From contig RPPD01000112.1 of the NCBI GenBank assembly GCA_003818675.1, forward strand, positions 1 to 7,070: a stretch of 7,070 nt of DNA. The letters run 5' to 3'. Made by a program: the position numbers and the translations under genes. Under the pieces are notes generated by a model. That model was not told the DNA's origin. It was given only the letters and a program-made list of their open reading frames with translations, and did no database searches. Below, in pieces: positions 6,637 to 7,070 of the stretch; within the stretch, counting starts at the first letter, position 1, and each line of letters opens with the position of its first letter. This DNA comes from Spirochaetaceae bacterium (GTDB lineage Bacteria > Spirochaetota > Spirochaetia > SZUA-6 > RPPD01).

Positions 6637-7070
6637 TCATCCCGCCGGCCGGTCCGCGCTGTGCACATACTTAAGCAGTTCAGAGAGCATGTTTACAAAA
6701 AGTGCGGCACTTATAAAACCAGTCCAGTAGTATGCAGTTGAATAAAACTCGAACTCTCCATTCCGTCCCGAGATCCAAGCATCACGTGCAAAGCTGAATG
6801 AAAAAATTGGAAGAGGCAGCGAAAGAATAAACGCGGCAAGAGCGCTGTAATACCTGTTCCGTTTGTGGTCCCGGATCTGGCTCCATTCTATCTTGAGATT
6901 TAAAAGTGTGGCCTGCACATTTTCACCCATTCCCGGCCCCACACGAATCACTTCGTCATTGAATCCCGGCAATACAAACAAGAGTCGCGATATTTTCTCT
7001 GGCCTGCTCATTACAAGTGGAGCAGTTCCCATCCAAAGTGAATCCAGATATACCTGCGCTCCTGGCAGAA
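6637..7070 (-). CDS. PEGA-domain membrane protein, C-terminal 143 residues (5' end outside window)
   Basis: The reading frame is open across the window edge, so the gene continues beyond 7070. An internal ATG at 7032 is not a convincing start because the conserved domain begins before it. The first visible residues, LPGAQVYLDSLWMGTAPL, match the PEGA-domain pattern (P-x-G-A-x-V-Y-hydrophobic-D, then G-x-x-P), and the domain continues to about visible residue 43 (PGFNDEVIRV). A charged linker (about 52-72, with IRDHKRNR) leads to TM segment 1 (about 73-94) and TM segment 2 (about 112-134), joined by a short loop, with a short tail ending DRPAG. PEGA domains are small beta domains found in many bacterial envelope proteins; the specific function here is unknown. 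The stop lies 18 nt before the ftsY TTG, so the two are likely cotranscribed. The N-terminal part, including any signal peptide, cannot be seen. Confidence 0.85.
   Translation of the reverse strand, partial: LPGAQVYLDSLWMGTAPLVMSRPEKISRLLFVLPGFNDEVIRVGPGMGENVQATLLNLKIEWSQIRDHKRNRYYSALAAFILSLPLPIFSFSFARDAWISGRNGEFEFYSTAYYWTGFISAALFVNMLSELLKYVHSADRPAG

Noticed and set aside
6616..6640. Possible fusion or read-through between the PEGA protein and ftsY, which are in the same frame
   Set aside because: A TGA stop at 6637-6639 separates them, and AAGGAG at a good distance from the TTG explains independent initiation.
6055..6730. Plus-strand open frames of 142-145 codons opposite ftsY
   Set aside because: They are antisense to conserved FtsY motifs, have no plausible protein family and no independent ribosome site that I could support.
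1..7070. tRNA, rRNA, CRISPR array, insertion sequence or attachment site
   Set aside because: Coding density is nearly complete, with no suitable intergenic space, no regular repeats and no transposase or integrase motifs.

Overview
All eight genes in this window lie on the minus strand and fall into two transcription units, so read it from high to low coordinates. Gene content suggests a diderm bacterium that makes many lipoproteins, most likely a spirochaete of the treponeme/spirochaeta kind. The grounds are a short FtsY without an acidic domain, a complete LolC-LolD-LolE set, a PEGA-domain membrane protein, a repetitive secreted protein and an mcsA-mcsB pair. This assignment is inference from gene content and protein style; no marker gene is present to prove it.

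Unit 1 (about 7070 down to 1218) is an envelope-biogenesis operon. It holds the 3' part of a PEGA-domain membrane protein (6637-7070), ftsY (5743-6618, TTG start with a strong Shine-Dalgarno), an exported beta-repeat protein of unknown function (4658-5746), lolC (3303-4658), lolD (2597-3310) and lolE (1266-2600). Neighbouring genes from ftsY to lolE overlap by 4, 1, 8 and 4 nt, which implies one mRNA and translational coupling. The unit ends at a rho-independent terminator (1218-1245). Its promoter is upstream of the window.

Unit 2 (1219 down to beyond 1) starts directly after that terminator at a putative promoter (1189-1219). It encodes McsA (651-1172) and the first 222 residues of McsB (667 down to the window edge), which overlap by 17 nt. 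No ctsR precedes mcsA.

Functionally, FtsY brings ribosome-SRP complexes to the inner membrane, and LolCDE extracts mature lipoproteins from that membrane for delivery to the outer membrane. The unknown exported protein lies between them and could act in the same periplasmic pathway. McsA/McsB normally form the protein-arginine kinase and ClpC adaptor complex. The most notable observation is that this McsB keeps the fold and several phosphagen-kinase motifs but has substitutions at both catalytic acidic positions, at two phosphate-binding arginines and at the reactive cysteine. It may be a pseudokinase or a divergent enzyme.

The only gene-free stretches are 1173-1265 (terminator plus promoter) and 6619-6636 (ftsY ribosome binding site). 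I see no RNA genes, mobile elements, CRISPR arrays or long repeats.
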